A stretch of DNA of 64,000 nucleotides from Lewinellaceae bacterium. GTDB lineage: Bacteria > Bacteroidota > Bacteroidia > Chitinophagales > Saprospiraceae. Location of the stretch: NCBI GenBank assembly GCA_016713985.1, contig JADJOD010000013.1, positions 62,001 through 126,000 of the forward strand. The letters run 5' to 3'. Made by a program: the position numbers and the translations under genes. Position 1 is the first letter of the stretch. Each line of letters opens with the position of its first letter. Shown piece after piece: positions 62,411 through 64,000 of this stretch. The notes beneath the pieces are model-generated. The model did not search any database. It had not been told where the DNA came from and saw only the letters and a list, made by a program, of their open reading frames with translations.

Positions 62411-62647
62411 ATGGAAGAAACTTACACATACAACCAACTGGTCAAATTTCTGTACCACGAAATGCCGGCGGAAGAAGCTATGGAGATGGCGCAATACCTC
62501 GATGAAGACCCCGAAACACGCGCCATGTTCGACAGCCTCCTGCTCGCAAAAATTCAACTCCCGAAAGCCCGCTTCCACCCGTCGCAGAATGCCCTGAACA
62601 ACATTTTGCGATACAGCACAAAAACGGCTTTAGAAGCATCGCTTTAA
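62411..62647 (+). CDS. Small conserved protein, 78 aa
   Basis: MEETYTYNQLVKFLYHEMPA, EEAMEMAQYLDEDPETRAMF and DSLLLAKIQLPKARFHPSQN resemble the short cytoplasmic helical part of zinc-free anti-sigma-like proteins in Bacteroidota (N-terminal part with EMPAEEAMEM, YLDEDPE). No Cys or His ligands. Terminator follows. Function unknown. Confidence 0.72.
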   Translation: MEETYTYNQLVKFLYHEMPAEEAMEMAQYLDEDPETRAMFDSLLLAKIQLPKARFHPSQNALNNILRYSTKTALEASL

Positions 62648-62673
62648 CAACGTGTGCTTCCAACTTTGAAGGC

Positions 62674-62705
62674 AAACCCTCGTCGTCACCACCGGCGGGG
62701 GTTTT
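62674..62705 (+). terminator. Rho-independent terminator after the 78-aa gene
   Basis: Stem AAACCCTCGTCG with CGGCGGGGGTTT (two G-T pairs) is followed by T-rich sequence. Confidence 0.7.
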
Positions 62706-62800
62706 GTTTATCTAAAAATCCGGTACTTCGGTCTGCTTTTCAGCCCACACCGTAAGCAAAAACAAACAGACGTTGTTACTTTGCCGAACAAAACCTCCCC

Positions 62801-62874
62801 CACTGCCACTGCCACTGCCACCGTTACTGTCACTGCGTTACTGCTGCCACTGCCACCGTTACTGCCACTGCCTC
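62801..62874 (+). repeat. ACTGCC repeat array in the ABC ATPase leader
   Basis: About ten units of ACTGCC or near copies (CACTGC, ACCGTTACTGTC) fill the 74 bases before the ATG at 62876, which starts one base after the last CC. Same unit and sense orientation as the folA leader. Confidence 0.8.
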
Positions 62875-62875
62875 C

Positions 62876-63541
62876 ATGCTCACTGCCACACATCTTACCA
62901 AACAATACCATTCTGCCAACGGCCATGCCCTCACGGTGCTGGACGACGTCAGTTTTGAACTCGCCGCAGGCGATACCTTTGCCATTGTAGGCCCTTCCGG
63001 TTCGGGCAAAACCACCCTGCTCGGCCTGTGCGCCGGCCTCGACCGCGCTACCAGCGGTTCCGTTTCGCTGAACAATATTCCACTCGACGACTTGTCGGAA
63101 GACCAACGCGCCGAAGTTCGCAATCGCTACGTGGGTTTTGTTTTTCAGAATTTTCAACTTATTCCGACACTCACGGCGCTGGAAAACGTGATGGTGCCGC
63201 TGGAACTGCGCAACGACTCCCAGGCCGAGTCAATTGCCCGCCAATGGCTCGAAAAAGTCGGCCTCGGCGACCGCCTCGACCACTACCCTGCCCAACTTTC
63301 GGGCGGTGAACAACAACGGGTGTGTATCGCCCGGGCTTTTTCCAATACGCCGAAAATCCTTTTTGCCGACGAGCCCACCGGCAACCTCGATGCCGACAAT
63401 GCCGCAGGTATCGTTGATCTGATCTTCGATTTGAACCGGACGGCGGGCACAACCCTGGTGCTGGTTACCCACGACCCGGAATTGGCCAAACGCACGGGGC
63501 GGGTGTTGCGGCTCAAAGGTGGAAAAACGGAGCTGCAGTAG
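62876..63541 (+). CDS. ABC transporter ATP-binding protein (LolD/MacB-like)
   Basis: 221 aa. Walker A GPSGSGKTTLLG, signature QLSGGEQQRVCIARAF, Walker B ILFADEPTGNLD, H-loop VLVTHDPEL. The order LAENV-type (LTALENVMVPLELR) and length are of the LolD/MacB family of lipoprotein-release or efflux ATPases. The permease is not in the window. The start codon is directly downstream of the repeat array; a Shine-Dalgarno site is not visible. Confidence 0.92.
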   Translation: MLTATHLTKQYHSANGHALTVLDDVSFELAAGDTFAIVGPSGSGKTTLLGLCAGLDRATSGSVSLNNIPLDDLSEDQRAEVRNRYVGFVFQNFQLIPTLTALENVMVPLELRNDSQAESIARQWLEKVGLGDRLDHYPAQLSGGEQQRVCIARAFSNTPKILFADEPTGNLDADNAAGIVDLIFDLNRTAGTTLVLVTHDPELAKRTGRVLRLKGGKTELQ

Positions 63542-63752
63542 CACAGGAGATGTACCCTAAGTCTTTTTTCCCGCAGATGCCTCAGGTTTTTGCAGATTAC
63601 TTTTCCAAGCGCAGTCGAAATAAAAATCGGCGTTGATCTGTGAAATCTGCGGGAGACCCAATCATTGTCGCGGGTAAATTTTGTGCGGGAACGAACAAAA
63701 CGCCCTCAAAAGGAATTCGGCAGTTAAAGCAGCCGGTATATACCTTCGCCGT

Positions 63753-64000
63753 GTGAACCGCGAATTTATCCTGAACATCCTGCTCTTAGTCTTTATCAAT
63801 CTGCTGATAAAGCCCGCATTTATTTTCGGCATCGATCTTACGGTGCAAAACCGCATCGGGGCGGATTACGGGTTGTATTTCGCCTTGCTCAATCTCACCT
63901 ATATTTTCCAGATACTCAACGATTTCGGGGTTCAGAGTTTTAACAACCGCTACATCAGCCGGCACCCGCAACTGTTGCCCAAATATTTCCCCAATTTACT
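63753..64000 (+). CDS. Polysaccharide flippase-like membrane protein (3' end outside window)
   Basis: The GTG at 63753 opens a frame to the right edge. The product begins VNREFILNILLLVFINLLIK and continues with IFGIDLTVQNRIGADYGLYF, typical of the first two helices of MATE-like Wzx flippases (MNKEFVLNI-type start). It would move lipid-linked sugar units across the inner membrane. About 83 residues are visible. The upstream part of this frame is open but has no family character. Confidence 0.78.
   Translation, partial: MNREFILNILLLVFINLLIKPAFIFGIDLTVQNRIGADYGLYFALLNLTYIFQILNDFGVQSFNNRYISRHPQLLPKYFPNL

Overview
The window is a chromosomal piece of a Bacteroidota bacterium, most likely from the Saprospiria or a related lineage. 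The evidence is type IX secretion (a PorZ-like protein and a metalloprotease with a C-terminal sorting domain), DUF5916 and DUF5777 outer-membrane proteins, promoters of the Bacteroidota type (TTG, 19-21 bases, TAnnTTTG), few Shine-Dalgarno sites, and intergenic arrays of 6-8 base repeats. No tRNA-flanked island, integrase or insertion sequence was seen.

Layout. 1-8.1 kb: a secreted BNR-type repeat protein running off the left edge, a conserved unknown, a sugar nucleotidyltransferase, a DUF5916 barrel and a membrane protein with an effector-associated domain. 8.1-14 kb: a RES/Xre toxin-antitoxin pair, a sigma factor with a small membrane protein, a Uma2 nuclease and uvrA with an inserted repeat. 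14.2-16 kb: a haem lipoprotein, OB-fold and DUF5777 set. 16-23.6 kb: lipid desaturase, methyltransferase, hydrolase, MazG-like, radical SAM, ATP-grasp and the rpsF-rpsR-rplI operon. 24-31 kb: glucan phosphorylase, then a STAND ATPase/SIR2-like conflict pair. 31-39.6 kb: PQQ-type propeller, CNNM/CBS protein, ECF sigma factor, M4 protease and ArsR. 39.9-46.1 kb: an eight-gene electron-transfer cluster built on a Tat-exported iron-sulfur protein and an NrfD membrane subunit. 46.1-49.1 kb: folA, purine nucleoside phosphorylase, ORF6N and an acyltransferase. 49.2-56.8 kb: a compact set of unrecognised proteins facing an operon with polyprenyl synthetase and methyltransferase genes. 57.7-64 kb: tRNA-Lys, rbfA, nadD, FkbM methyltransferase, porZ, an ABC ATPase and the start of a flippase.

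The strongest candidate for an undescribed system is 48.3-56.8 kb. An acyltransferase, four small proteins with helical and Ig-like parts, a possible SCP2-like carrier, a possible CrtC/AttH-like lipocalin, a polyprenyl synthetase and a methyltransferase sit together. I infer that it makes, carries or packages an isoprenoid or neutral lipid. The second is the nSTAND/SIR2-like pair with a C-terminal effector-associated domain, which may connect to the EAD-membrane-propeller protein at 7-8 kb.

A caution on sequence quality: rplI, the MazG-like gene, the polyprenyl synthetase and the STAND ATPase all carry one-base frame breaks, mostly in homopolymers, and rpsR and ORF6N carry in-frame stops. Breaks in housekeeping genes point to consensus errors rather than real gene decay, so I give the corrected spans.
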